This document shows positions 32,658 through 41,614 of a stretch of 64,000 bases of DNA, one piece after another. Position numbers and translations under genes: made by a program. Every line of letters begins with the position of its first letter. Within the stretch, counting starts at the first letter, position 1. This DNA comes from Yersinia bercovieri ATCC 43970 (GTDB taxonomy: Bacteria; Pseudomonadota; Gammaproteobacteria; Enterobacterales; Enterobacteriaceae), in NCBI RefSeq assembly GCF_013282745.1, contig NZ_CP054044.1, positions 806,001-870,000 on the forward strand, read 5' to 3'. The notes beneath the pieces were generated by a model. That model was not told where the DNA came from. It was given only the letters and a program-made list of their open reading frames with translations, and did no database searches.

Positions 32658-33362
32658 ATGATCACATGCAGAACAGCAAAACAGTGCGGGCAAGCTGACT
32701 TTGGTTGGCTTCAGGCCCGCTATACTTTCTCATTCGGCCACTATTTTGATCCCAAATTATTAGGCTACGCCTCACTACGCGTCTTGAATCAGGAGGTGCT
32801 GGCACCCGGTGCCTCATTCCAACCGCGCACCTACCCACGGGTGGATATCCTGAATCTGATTTTGCAAGGTGAAGCGGAGTATCGGGATAGTCTGGGTAAC
32901 CATATACGCGGCAAGACCGGCGATGTGCTGCTCTTCTCGACGCAGCCTGGTGTCAGCTATAGCGAGCATAATCTAAGTGCAGATCAACCCTTAACCCGCA
33001 TTCAGTTATGGCTCAATGCCTGCCCGGAGCAGGAGAGTCATCCTGCTCAGCATTTGTCACTATGCACTCAGCCATTGCGGCTACTGGCTTCGCCTGACGG
33101 CGAGCAGGGTAGCCTGAAGCTGCGCCAACAAGTGTGGATTCATCATCTGGACTTAGCTGCGGGTGAGCAATATACGATTAATCTGCATGGCCCTAGGGCA
33201 TATCTGCAATCCATTCATGGAACAGTTGCCGTGGAGGGGCCACAAGTCAGCGAAGCTCAGCGCCTAACCTGCGGCGACGGGGCTTTTGTGCAAGAAGAGC
33301 AGCATTTAGTGATTAAAGCAGAGACGCCACTGCGGGCGCTGCTGATTGATTTGCCAGAGTGA
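32658..33362 (+). CDS. yhaK: YhaK, pirin-like bicupin
   Basis: Start ATG 32658 after GGAGG at 32648-32652; matches the E. coli start MITTRTARQCG. 234 residues, two cupin folds, with the pirin-type N-terminal SFGHYFDPKLLGY segment. E. coli YhaK lacks quercetinase activity and is a redox-sensitive marker; exact role unknown. It is divergent from yhaJ and may be one of its targets. The ERIC copy directly upstream probably post-dates the ancestral promoter. Confidence 0.95.
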   Translation: MITCRTAKQCGQADFGWLQARYTFSFGHYFDPKLLGYASLRVLNQEVLAPGASFQPRTYPRVDILNLILQGEAEYRDSLGNHIRGKTGDVLLFSTQPGVSYSEHNLSADQPLTRIQLWLNACPEQESHPAQHLSLCTQPLRLLASPDGEQGSLKLRQQVWIHHLDLAAGEQYTINLHGPRAYLQSIHGTVAVEGPQVSEAQRLTCGDGAFVQEEQHLVIKAETPLRALLIDLPE

Positions 33363-33378
33363 GCAGAGTGGCTATCAC

Positions 33379-33403
33379 AAAAAATGCCACCTAATAGTGG
33401 CAT
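33379..33403 (-). terminator. Terminator of the alcohol dehydrogenase gene
   Basis: ATGCCAC (33384-33390) and GTGGCAT (33397-33403) form a 7-bp stem. On the minus strand the stem is followed by a run of six T (complement of 33379-33384). It may also stop yhaK transcripts from the other side. Confidence 0.8.
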
Positions 33404-33421
33404 CTCAGTGAGAGTGGCAAC

Positions 33422-34477
33422 TTAAGCTTTTAGCGACGCCATATCAATCACGAAACGGTATTTCACATCGCTTTTCAGCATACGTTCGTAGGCGTCATTG
33501 ATATCTTGAATGTTGATCATCTCGATATCGGAGGCGATGCCATGTTTGGCACAGAAATCCAACATTTCCTGGGTTTCCGCTATGCCGCCAATGCATGAAC
33601 CCGCCACCGAACGTCGCGCCAGAATCAATGGCATGGTGTTCAACATCGGGCTGAGGTCGCCCAAGAACCCCACAAACACCAGTGTGCCATCCACATTCAG
33701 CGTCGGCATGTAAGGGTTGATATCATGCACGTAAGGGACGGTATCGATAATCAGATCGAATTGCCCTTTAGTGGCGGCCATCTGTGAATCGTCGGTGGAT
33801 AACACGATGTGATCGGCCCCTAAACGGCGGGCATCGGCCTCTTTACTCGCTGAACGGGTAAAGAGTGTCACTTCAGCACCCAGTGCATTGGCCAACTTCA
33901 ATGCCATATGGCCCAGGCCACCCAACCCGACAACCGCCACTTTACTGCCCTTACCCACTTTCCAATGACGTAGCGGCGACCAGGTGGTGATACCCGCGCA
34001 CAGCAGTGGCGCGGCGGCTTTCAGATCTAGACCTTCGGGCATTTTCAGTACAAAATCTTGTGATGCAACAATAGCTTGTGAGTAGCCACCAAAGGTTGGC
34101 GTATGGTCATGGCGATCAACCCCATTGTAAGTTTGCACATTGCCAACTTCACAATACTGCTCCAGCCCCTGCTGACAGGGTTGGCACACGCGACAGGAGT
34201 CCACCATGCAACCAATGCCGGCAAAGTCACCCACTTTGAATTTGGTGACATCTTTGCCGACCGCCGTCACTCGTCCAACCACTTCATGACCAGGCACCAG
34301 CGGATAGGTGCTGAACCCCCAGTCGTTGCGCGCCTGATGCAGATCAGAATGGCAAACGCCACAGTAAAGCACCTCCATCACCACATCATCGGGGCGAGGA
34401 TCACGGCGGGTAAACTCTAACGGCGCCAAAGGAACTTGTGCTGACTTGGCAGCATAACCGAGTACTTTCATTGTCAT
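33422..34477 (-). CDS. Zinc-dependent alcohol dehydrogenase / aldehyde reductase (CAD-YahK type)
   Basis: 351 residues of the medium-chain zinc ADH superfamily, close in pattern to E. coli YahK/cinnamyl-alcohol-type reductases. Catalytic zinc ligands in YCGVCHSDLH (Cys and, with GHEVVG, His/Glu), structural zinc cysteines in GCMVDSCRVCQPCQQGLEQYC (C-x2-C-x2-C-x7-C pattern), and NADP-binding GLGGLG near 190. It should reduce aldehydes with NADPH. It appears to be the surviving member of a small cluster: a cupin pseudogene directly upstream on the same strand and a truncated LysR gene divergent. Confidence 0.9.
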   Translation of the reverse strand: MTMKVLGYAAKSAQVPLAPLEFTRRDPRPDDVVMEVLYCGVCHSDLHQARNDWGFSTYPLVPGHEVVGRVTAVGKDVTKFKVGDFAGIGCMVDSCRVCQPCQQGLEQYCEVGNVQTYNGVDRHDHTPTFGGYSQAIVASQDFVLKMPEGLDLKAAAPLLCAGITTWSPLRHWKVGKGSKVAVVGLGGLGHMALKLANALGAEVTLFTRSASKEADARRLGADHIVLSTDDSQMAATKGQFDLIIDTVPYVHDINPYMPTLNVDGTLVFVGFLGDLSPMLNTMPLILARRSVAGSCIGGIAETQEMLDFCAKHGIASDIEMINIQDINDAYERMLKSDVKYRFVIDMASLKA

Positions 34478-34509
34478 CTGGTATCTCCGGTATTATGAGT
34501 ACAGTAACT

Positions 34510-34719
34510 TTAAACGCGATAAGCAGCCCCACCAACACGGGCAGATGGCGTCGCCTGAAAAGGCGCATCAATGCGCACCTGGCCGCTAAAGTAACTCTCT
34601 GGGCCTGAACGAGAAGGCTGGGAACCACTTGGCGTAATTTTCACTTTTTCCTCCACTGCGGCAACAGCCGCCGGACTTAACATGGACAATATAACTGTAG
34701 ACGCTGCGAGTCATTTCAT
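34510..34719 (-). pseudogene. Cupin-domain secreted protein, remnant
   Basis: On the minus strand GAGGA precedes ATG at 34717-34719, but codon 3 is TGA. Reading on in the same frame gives a signal-peptide-like stretch (STVILSMLSPAAVAA), then ITPSGSQPSRSGPESYFSG and VRIDAPFQATPSARVGGA, the start of a cupin (mandelonitrile-lyase-like) protein. It stops at TAA (34510-34512) before the metal-binding His residues, so only about the first third is left. It sits directly upstream of the alcohol dehydrogenase and was probably in its operon. Confidence 0.8.
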
Positions 34720-34819
34720 CGTTATTCCTCAATTCAAGCTGGCTAGTGCGCTGAGCGAAAGTAGCAAATACCTGAGTGGAAGATTAGAGGGATAAACTCG
34801 CATGGTTCTATGAATTTAA

Positions 34820-35397
<578 letters not shown>

Positions 35398-35408
35398 CAG
35401 TGCTCAGA

Positions 35409-35424
35409 TTGAGCAAATACACAG
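35409..35424 (+). promoter_or_regulatory. Degenerate LexA-box-like sequence before the Qnr-like gene
   Basis: TTGAGCAAATACACAG aligns with the LexA box of qnrB genes (CTG-n10-CAG), which lies at the same place relative to the start. The right CAG half is intact; the left CTG has become TTG and the AT-rich core is interrupted, so SOS control may be weak or absent. Confidence 0.4.
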
Positions 35425-35432
35425 GTATTTTA

Positions 35433-36080
35433 ATGATGTCGTCTCTCTATCGCAGTACAAAGTTTAATACCAACCAATTTACTGGAAGCACGGTAGAAAA
35501 TAGCCAGTTTTTTGAATGCGATTTTTCTGGTAACGATTTAACCGATACACAGTTCATCAACTGCCAATTCTACGATCGAGAAAATCAGGTGGGCTGTCAA
35601 TTTAATCGCGCAACCTTAAAAGACGCCAGTTTTAAAAACTGCGATCTAACCATGAATAACTTCATGAATATTAATGCATTGGGAATAGAAATAAGAGATT
35701 GCCTAGCTCAAGGCGCTGATTTTCGCGGGGCCAGTTTTATGAATATGATTACCGCTCGAAGTTGGTTTTGTAGTGCATATATCACTAAAAACAATTTAAG
35801 TTACGCGAATTTTTCGAAGGTTGTGCTAGAGAAATGTGAATTATGGGAAAACCGTTGGATTGGTACTAATGTTTTAGGGGCAACTTTTAGCGGATCTGAT
35901 TTATCTGGCGGTGAATTCTCATCTTTTGACTGGAGTTCAGCAAATTTCACACATTGTGACCTGACCAATTCTGCCATCGGTGAATTAGACCTGCGTAAAA
36001 ACGATTTGGAGGGTGTCAAATTGGATAGTGACCAGGTATCACAGCTAATGGGCCGCCTTGGAATCATCGTTCTAGAGTGA
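35433..36080 (+). CDS. Qnr-family pentapeptide-repeat protein (quinolone-resistance type)
   Basis: 215 residues from ATG 35433 (ATG 35436 and GTG 35400 are alternatives; the GTG form would be 226 aa, like the older QnrB annotation). The sequence is a right-handed pentapeptide-repeat helix (A/C-D/N-L/F-x-x units) with the two Qnr loops: FYDRENQVGC near 45 and NMITARSWFCSAY near 100. It also has the block VVLEKCELWENRWIG and a C-terminal dimerisation helix (QLMGRLGIIVL). It closely resembles QnrB as I remember it. Qnr proteins mimic DNA and protect gyrase and topoisomerase IV from fluoroquinolones. Chromosomal, between the decayed cluster and the rnpB-linked terminator, not obviously in a mobile element. 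Confidence 0.92.
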   Translation: MMSSLYRSTKFNTNQFTGSTVENSQFFECDFSGNDLTDTQFINCQFYDRENQVGCQFNRATLKDASFKNCDLTMNNFMNINALGIEIRDCLAQGADFRGASFMNMITARSWFCSAYITKNNLSYANFSKVVLEKCELWENRWIGTNVLGATFSGSDLSGGEFSSFDWSSANFTHCDLTNSAIGELDLRKNDLEGVKLDSDQVSQLMGRLGIIVLE

Positions 36081-36161
36081 CTGGCATTGCCAAAATAGGC
36101 TAATTGACCTTTTTTAACGAATAAAAACGAGTCCCGTGGGCAGCCACTCCTCTCCCTCACC

Positions 36162-36189
36162 AAACAAAAACCCCGCCGAAGCGGGGTTT
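36162..36189 (-). terminator. UUCG-tetraloop terminator, probably the ancestral rnpB terminator
   Basis: On the minus strand: AAACCCCGC, TTCG loop, GCGGGGTTT, then TTTTGTTTG (stem arms 36168-36176 and 36181-36189). A textbook intrinsic terminator oriented with rnpB, 8 bases outside the left att repeat. rnpB itself now lies 5 kb away, so the island inserted between the gene and this terminator. Confidence 0.85.
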
Positions 36190-36197
36190 GATGGAAT

Positions 36198-36217
36198 GAG
36201 TGGAGTTGACCGGTAAG
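36198..36217. repeat. att repeat, left (copy of the rnpB 3' end)
   Basis: GAGTGGAGTTGACCGGTAAG, identical to 41200-41219. It reproduces the 3'-terminal stem strand of the RNase P RNA gene without the rest of it. Confidence 0.92.
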
Positions 36218-36288
36218 GCAACTAGCCAAAAGAAAGGCCGCTTCCTACTGCATTTACACGTAGTTAAAGGTTAGTGTGTATCTCGATT

Positions 36289-36301
36289 TGTATCCCATCA
36301 T
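36289..36301. promoter_or_regulatory. Putative integrase arm-type site, left end
   Basis: TGTATCCCATCAT, identical to two copies near the other end (41118 and 41130), same orientation, 72 bases inside the left att repeat. Confidence 0.55.
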
Positions 36302-36327
36302 AGCAAGCTAATTGCATAGGTATACAT

Positions 36328-36363
36328 AAAAAATACCCTGCCAGTATAGTGCTCACAGGGTAT
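36328..36363 (-). terminator. Terminator of the effector/immunity operon
   Basis: On the minus strand ATACCCTG (complement of 36356-36363) pairs with CAGGGTAT (complement of 36333-36340), followed by TTTTTT. 80 bases after the immunity gene. Confidence 0.85.
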
Positions 36364-36442
36364 GCTGCTAGTACTCTTAGGTTACAAAATCTTCGCTCTT
36401 GCCGTTGGCAAGCTAATTTCTTTAGGAGACGTAGCTGTAATT

Positions 36443-37537
36443 TTAGCGCTTATATCGTAATGAGTTTACTAGCCTATCCCAAATTTCAATCATCTGAGTT
36501 TCGCTATAACTCGTTTTTATATCATCATTACTTATCCCAATGGTTAACCATGGCTTGTTCGATGTCGCCCCGGCCTCATTGGCATAGAAAGTAAAGTCAT
36601 AGGCAGGAATAACTTCATCCTCTCTGGTCACTGTATCTTCAAATTTTTGTTTACCACGAGATAACCATTCCTGAGATGGTATTCCGTCAGGAGATAGTTC
36701 GCCTTTTTTAATAGTGAACTGATTAGAAACTTTCATCGCCTCATCAATCTGAGTGCTTCGATTCAAAAGTGTGTCACTTGACCCGGAAAAAGTATTGTTG
36801 GTATATAGCCCCAAAATAAAGTCATCATTCTTATAACTAAATGATACTTTTTCGCTATGATTACTGCCATCATCCTTAATAAACCCATTCGGAATACACA
36901 CGCCTTTCCCTGTCGGAATATCATCATCCTTTCTACCGCTTAATCTCGATATTAAGGATTTCATTGCGGCTAACTTTACGGGTTTATCATTCATCTGGGC
37001 TTCCGTAAAACCAGCATTGATATATACTTTTTTTCTTTCTAAATATTTATTTCCTGATAAATCTAATATTTTTATTGTGATAATGAATGCAGTCATGTCA
37101 ACATAAACATGGGCTTCTAAAATACGACCTAGGTCATCCTCTCCTGAGATGTTTCTATCAAAAATAACACCCTTACCTTCAGGTAAAATGATAATTTCTT
37201 TTATAAATGGGGTGTTTTCTAGATCATTTCCGGGCTTATCTATTTCATTCCGTAATGCTTGCTCTCGAAGAGCTATCCGTTGCTTGAAGGCAGGCGGATA
37301 GAGAAATTTACTTTCGATTTTAAAGTCATCAATAAAAATCATGTTATGGAGCTGGTTATCAAATGATTGAGGGACATCAATCACATAACGTCCAATACAT
37401 TGCGGTTTGGTTTGAGAAAATAAGCCGTCTATCACTGGATAGTCCTTATGAGATAATGTCGATGCCATGACCGGCGAAAAATGAATTATGCCCATCATAA
37501 CGAGAGGTAACACCTTGAGCTGTCGGGAGCTTTTCAT
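36443..37537 (-). CDS. Tli4-like T6SS immunity protein (periplasmic), 364 aa
   Basis: Signal peptide to about residue 25 (KVLPLVMMGIIHFSPVMA-S), so the mature protein is periplasmic. Conserved family features seen: CIGRYVIDVPQSF near 42-54, the VCIPNGFI segment near 213, and a C-terminal WDRLVNSLRYK. This is the arrangement of Tli4-type immunity proteins that block Tle4 phospholipases in the periplasm. It follows the lipase gene with a 4-bp overlap (37534-37537), so toxin and antidote are co-translated. No other T6SS gene lies in the window. Confidence 0.78.
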   Translation of the reverse strand: MKSSRQLKVLPLVMMGIIHFSPVMASTLSHKDYPVIDGLFSQTKPQCIGRYVIDVPQSFDNQLHNMIFIDDFKIESKFLYPPAFKQRIALREQALRNEIDKPGNDLENTPFIKEIIILPEGKGVIFDRNISGEDDLGRILEAHVYVDMTAFIITIKILDLSGNKYLERKKVYINAGFTEAQMNDKPVKLAAMKSLISRLSGRKDDDIPTGKGVCIPNGFIKDDGSNHSEKVSFSYKNDDFILGLYTNNTFSGSSDTLLNRSTQIDEAMKVSNQFTIKKGELSPDGIPSQEWLSRGKQKFEDTVTREDEVIPAYDFTFYANEAGATSNKPWLTIGISNDDIKTSYSETQMIEIWDRLVNSLRYKR

Positions 37538-39219
37538 GGGGAAGGTACCTCTTGCACCATTTTAACAATTGCTCTAAGGGTAAACTGGATCGCAGGTTTA
37601 GAATGTATGTCCTTTAAATTACTAACGTTATAGGCGCCCTGATGGTCAACATTGGTCGCAAGGATACTCTTGATACCGTTATCGTGACGTATCATTCTCA
37701 ATGATTCGACAGGCACAGTCCCATCACCCGGCGTATTTGATGAGACAACTTGGTATATCTGAGAGTGATTAAACGGCAAAGGAATATTTCGATAATCATT
37801 CGGTAGTTTCTTATTGCTCTCATGCATATCCTTAGGATACGTGATTGATGTTTTTCGCCATGTTAACGAGCCATCTGAGTCAATCTTATTACCATAGAAT
37901 GCATAGGTGTTCGGGTGATATCCCTTTAGTTCTAATTTAGATATAAATTGACGAACAGGACTATCAACTAATTGGACGTAGGAATTCCAATTACTTTCAC
38001 TGGTCGCCACATCTTTATCGATGATATCTGATTCATATAAACGCCACCAGAGGGTTTTATTCAGGTAGATCTCACTGAAAGGATCTTGATTTTTTGGCAG
38101 TTTTAAATCACTGCCATCCACGTTACCCCCTTTAATGGTTAACCAAGGGGCACCGGAGAGATATTTTTCTGAGGGCAGTAATTGGAGGGGGGCGGGTGCA
38201 CGGGCTAATACCGGCATGAGTTCTTCCGCCGACTTACCTAAAACAATACCTGCGGCCCCCTCTTGCTTTGCTCCAATCTTCATTCGTCTATACGCGGCTG
38301 GGGAACCGAGGTCAGGAATAACGCCGTGGACAATACCAAGAATATTATCTTTGGCCCCAAAGACCTGAGATGCATATCGTGCAACCAGTCCTCCCATTGA
38401 GTGCGTAACGATAATGACTTTTTCCTGTCCTTCAGGAAACGGCATTCCATTACCATGGTGGTGTTTATAGGTTTCAATTACTTTATCAATATATTTAACC
38501 AGTTCTCCCGCAGACGTTTTATTATCCTGAAGCCAGTTATAACCAAAAACATGAACCGGAAATAGAAACTTTTTAAAATGACTTAATTCGTCATCTGTCA
38601 TCACTGATTCATTGGTGATTTCTGCACCTTTATCGTCAGCTAAACGTTTGTTCCTCAATTCACTTAATACACCCTTTTTGCCATCGGTCTGTTTTGCCGC
38701 ATTCATCGTGACCTGCTGCCAATCATCCATCAGTGCGCCCTGAAAGACACTTAAAAACTCACCGTAGCTAAATGATAAAACTTCGCCCCAACCTCGTTCT
38801 TGCCGAGATTGAAACATTTTGCCATTAGCCGACTTTCCATCATCTGAATACTTAGAATAGATTTTTTTACTGACATTACCGCGGTTATCAACATTCGTCG
38901 TATCTGGATTGAGCAGTTCTCGACGTTGATTACCATTTTTTCTAGCCCATTCTGCATACACACCGACTTCACTATCACCACGCCAAATAGCTTTATCTTT
39001 TCCTTCTTGACTAGACTTCAGATTTGACCCCATTACACCGGGGATAAATATGATGGGAATGACCTTAGTAGGCGGCTTAATTAAAATAGCCATGGCATTC
39101 AATGAGCTATCTTGACACAACACTTCATCCCAATATACTTTCCCATTATCGTCCCATTTAGGGAGATGATAGGAAGTATGTTGGCACTCATCGGAGGCTA
39201 ACGTTTTTTCATCTAACAT
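37534..39219 (-). CDS. Tle4-like T6SS lipase effector (alpha/beta hydrolase), 561 aa
   Basis: Start taken at ATG 39219 with AAGGA seven bases upstream; TTG 39255 would extend it by twelve residues. The protein shows IPIIFIPGVMGSNL near residues 50-65 and the nucleophile elbow THSMGG with Ser274, a T-x-S-x-G variant of G-x-S-x-G. A second GTVPVESLR segment near 525 may hold the catalytic Asp/Glu and NVDHQGAY near 545 the His. No signal peptide, as expected for a T6SS-injected toxin. Predicted to hydrolyse membrane phospholipids of target cells. Its cognate immunity gene is directly downstream. No VgrG, PAAR or Hcp gene is adjacent, so it would be an orphan effector loaded onto machinery encoded elsewhere. 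Confidence 0.78.
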   Translation of the reverse strand: MLDEKTLASDECQHTSYHLPKWDDNGKVYWDEVLCQDSSLNAMAILIKPPTKVIPIIFIPGVMGSNLKSSQEGKDKAIWRGDSEVGVYAEWARKNGNQRRELLNPDTTNVDNRGNVSKKIYSKYSDDGKSANGKMFQSRQERGWGEVLSFSYGEFLSVFQGALMDDWQQVTMNAAKQTDGKKGVLSELRNKRLADDKGAEITNESVMTDDELSHFKKFLFPVHVFGYNWLQDNKTSAGELVKYIDKVIETYKHHHGNGMPFPEGQEKVIIVTHSMGGLVARYASQVFGAKDNILGIVHGVIPDLGSPAAYRRMKIGAKQEGAAGIVLGKSAEELMPVLARAPAPLQLLPSEKYLSGAPWLTIKGGNVDGSDLKLPKNQDPFSEIYLNKTLWWRLYESDIIDKDVATSESNWNSYVQLVDSPVRQFISKLELKGYHPNTYAFYGNKIDSDGSLTWRKTSITYPKDMHESNKKLPNDYRNIPLPFNHSQIYQVVSSNTPGDGTVPVESLRMIRHDNGIKSILATNVDHQGAYNVSNLKDIHSKPAIQFTLRAIVKMVQEVPSP

Positions 39220-39615
39220 CACGACATCCTTATCTCGGGTTATCCATAAGTCCAATAACTTAGCGCAATTAACGACAAATTACTGTCCATAAGACTCAAA
39301 AGTCTATTTGACGACGTTAGCATATCATTACCCCTTCAGTGAAATATTCGGTACGGCTTTAGGTCGACACTTAATTTTAATATTTAATTGATAAAATGAT
39401 AAATAACTGAATAGGTTCACTCAGTGCTGCTTAACCATTCTTATCGAGTACAAAACCTAGCACCGATCTTTCTCAAATATCACTAGCCATCAGTCTCAAA
39501 TAAGTAGACTCCACTAAGACTCCTTAAAGCATTGCAATAGAGTATCAATAATCTCTTGGTGTAAGTCTAATGACACTGTATCGTTTGATCCACGTTAACG
39601 AGACTTGAGGTGGTT
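39220..39615. other. Divergent promoter region inside the island
   Basis: Nearly 400 A+T-rich bases between the lipase gene (minus) and the recombinase gene (plus). No gene is evident. It presumably holds both promoters. Confidence 0.4.
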
Positions 39616-40185
39616 ATGGCTTCTTTTGGATATGTGCGTGTTAGCAGTAAAGATCAAAATGTGAGTAGGCAAGTTGAAGCATTGCAGAACGCAGGCATAG
39701 AAGAGCAGTGTTTATTCATTGATAAAGTCAGTGGTAAGAATACTGAACGCCCTGAACTTCAAAAGCTCCTAAATAAAGTCCGTGCGGGTGATAAGGTTAC
39801 AGTTAAATCAGTAGATCGATTAGCTCGTAACACAAAAGACCTTTTATCATTGTTGGAGGAATTGACGACCAAGGGCGCATCTGTTTATTTTTTAGACAAC
39901 TCTATGATGTTTGATGATAGCCCCACCAGCAAGTTTATGATCACTATGCTGGGAGCTGTGGGTGAACTAGAACGTAGCTTCATCCGCCAGCGCCAGCAGG
40001 AAGGTATAGCAATCGCTAAAGCGAAAGGTGGGGTATTCAAAGGTAAAGCAAGAGATGAAGAGTTACATACTCGGGTAAAGAGCTACCTTACAAATAGCCA
40101 GTTATCCGCTGATGAGATTGCTAAGCTATGCGAATGTGGGCGTGCCACGGTGTTCCGTATTAAGAAGGAAATGGCTTTAAGTTGA
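39616..40185 (+). CDS. Serine recombinase (resolvase/invertase family), 189 aa
   Basis: Start ATG 39616 with GAGG upstream (a GTG at 39610 overlaps that site). The N-terminal catalytic domain has the active Ser in YVRVSSKDQN (near residue 9-10), the conserved DRLARN and ERSFIRQRQQEGI motifs, and a C-terminal helix-turn-helix (LSADEIAKLCECGRATVFRIKKEM). Length and layout match Pin/Hin-type invertases and Tn3-type resolvases. No invertible segment or Tn3 res site was recognised nearby. It may have served a transposon from which this island derives, or act in multimer resolution or island DNA inversion. Confidence 0.9.
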   Translation: MASFGYVRVSSKDQNVSRQVEALQNAGIEEQCLFIDKVSGKNTERPELQKLLNKVRAGDKVTVKSVDRLARNTKDLLSLLEELTTKGASVYFLDNSMMFDDSPTSKFMITMLGAVGELERSFIRQRQQEGIAIAKAKGGVFKGKARDEELHTRVKSYLTNSQLSADEIAKLCECGRATVFRIKKEMALS

Positions 40186-40211
40186 GGCTTGATTGTTAGG
40201 AAAAGCTATCA

Positions 40212-40346
40212 ATGATGAAAAACCCAATGCAGAGCGATTTAAGGCCATTTAATTTAGACCATGTGGGTATGCATTACCTATATGAATATATCATCACAGA
40301 CAGCGTTACAGGCTCTTTTATGGGGATTTTAGAGGACAGCCCGTGA
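40212..40346 (+). CDS. Small hypothetical open frame, 44 aa
   Basis: ATG 40212 (or 40215), AGGA 10 bases upstream, stop TGA 40344-40346. The peptide (MMKNPMQSDLRPFNLDH...) has a balanced composition and no similarity that I recognise. Follows the recombinase by 26 bases on the same strand. Too short to be sure it is translated. Confidence 0.3.
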   Translation: MMKNPMQSDLRPFNLDHVGMHYLYEYIITDSVTGSFMGILEDSP

Positions 40347-40356
40347 CCAATATGAA

Positions 40357-41151
40357 TTAAAAATTTAAATCGGTAATGCCAGAGTGTAAAGAGAGCTTTT
40401 CTATCCAACTTGACTTATATTTGAGGAAATCATTCCAAGCCTCAGCCAAGGTAAGTTGATTCTCGCTGTTGGAGTCGTCAGCCGTTGGTGCAGTAATATG
40501 AATAGGAACACTAGGTGTAATAGGTTCTAAAGACTTAACAATAGCGTCATAATCTTTCAGGTTCTTACTGAAAAAAGCAGTTCTGGCATCCTGCCATTGT
40601 TTGAGGAAATAGTCGTACTGTACAGATGCTTCCGTAAGCTAATTTTCCATTCCAGTTACATCAAATTGAGCACTGAAATAATCGGTTATATGATCATTGG
40701 AAAATGGTTTAGCTCCATTGTAAAGAGTACCCTCTAGGTGCTCTCCTGCGAACTCTGAGAATCCTTTAGCTAAATCTACAGGTATTGGCTTACCCCCAGA
40801 AGTAGACGCTTCCCTAGCCTCAAATTTGGTCCTACGGGCTTCTTCATAGATTTCTGTTTGAACTTCTAGTAGATAATCATCAATATCACTTTGCGTTAAC
40901 TGCCTCATTTTTCTCACAATCGTCTGTAACTGGCTGTTTTCTATCCTACCAAGTTTCAGCAATGAAATGAAAAACATCAGTCTGGATGTGAGAAATCTCG
41001 CCCTTTTTATCTCAGTACATGCCAAAGATGATTTAAAAAAGCGGTTATCTGGTAAACGAAAGTAGAGGTAGAAAGTACCATTGCGACGGAACGTATAAGG
41101 AAGAGAACAAAAGTTGATGTATCCCATCATGTATCCCATCATGTATCCCAC
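40357..41151 (-). pseudogene. Tyrosine-type integrase, N-terminal part with in-frame amber stop
   Basis: The minus-strand frame starting at 41151 reads a phage-integrase N-terminal region (FRRNGTFYLYFRLPDNRFFKSSL). It meets TAG at 40639-40641, and in the same frame continues to TAA at 40357-40359 with residues including TLAEAWNDFLKYKSSW, a core-binding (SAM-like) domain start. The C-terminal catalytic domain with the Arg...His-x-x-Arg...Tyr residues is absent. It is therefore doubly inactive: nonsense plus truncation. Position beside the rnpB att site fits the island's original integrase. Confidence 0.85.
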
Positions 41152-41152
41152 T
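41118..41152. repeat. 12-bp tandem repeat, putative integrase arm-type sites, right end
   Basis: Three in-tandem TGTATCCCATCA units beginning at 41118, 41130 and 41142 (the last is partial). They encode the repeated Met-Gly-Tyr-Met start of the integrase frame on the minus strand. The same 13-mer occurs once near the other end of the island. Confidence 0.75.
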
Positions 41153-41201
41153 CAATGTGAAATGCAGACGGGACACACCAACTCATTGTTTTTAAAGAGG
41201 A

Positions 41202-41578
<377 letters not shown>

Positions 41579-41585
41579 GCGGCGG

Positions 41586-41614
41586 ATTATAATCACATTA
41601 CGATTGAATGTCAT
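41586..41614 (-). promoter_or_regulatory. Promoter of rnpB inside the end of rsmI
   Basis: On the minus strand, ATGACA (complement of 41609-41614) and TATAAT (complement of 41586-41591) are separated by 17 bases, with the RNA start 7 bases on. The -35 overlaps the last codons of rsmI. Confidence 0.88.

Noticed and set aside
34401..34628. 75-residue minus-strand frame upstream of the alcohol dehydrogenase
   Set aside because: It reads the cupin remnant in the wrong frame; the meaningful frame is that of the pseudogene at 34510-34719.
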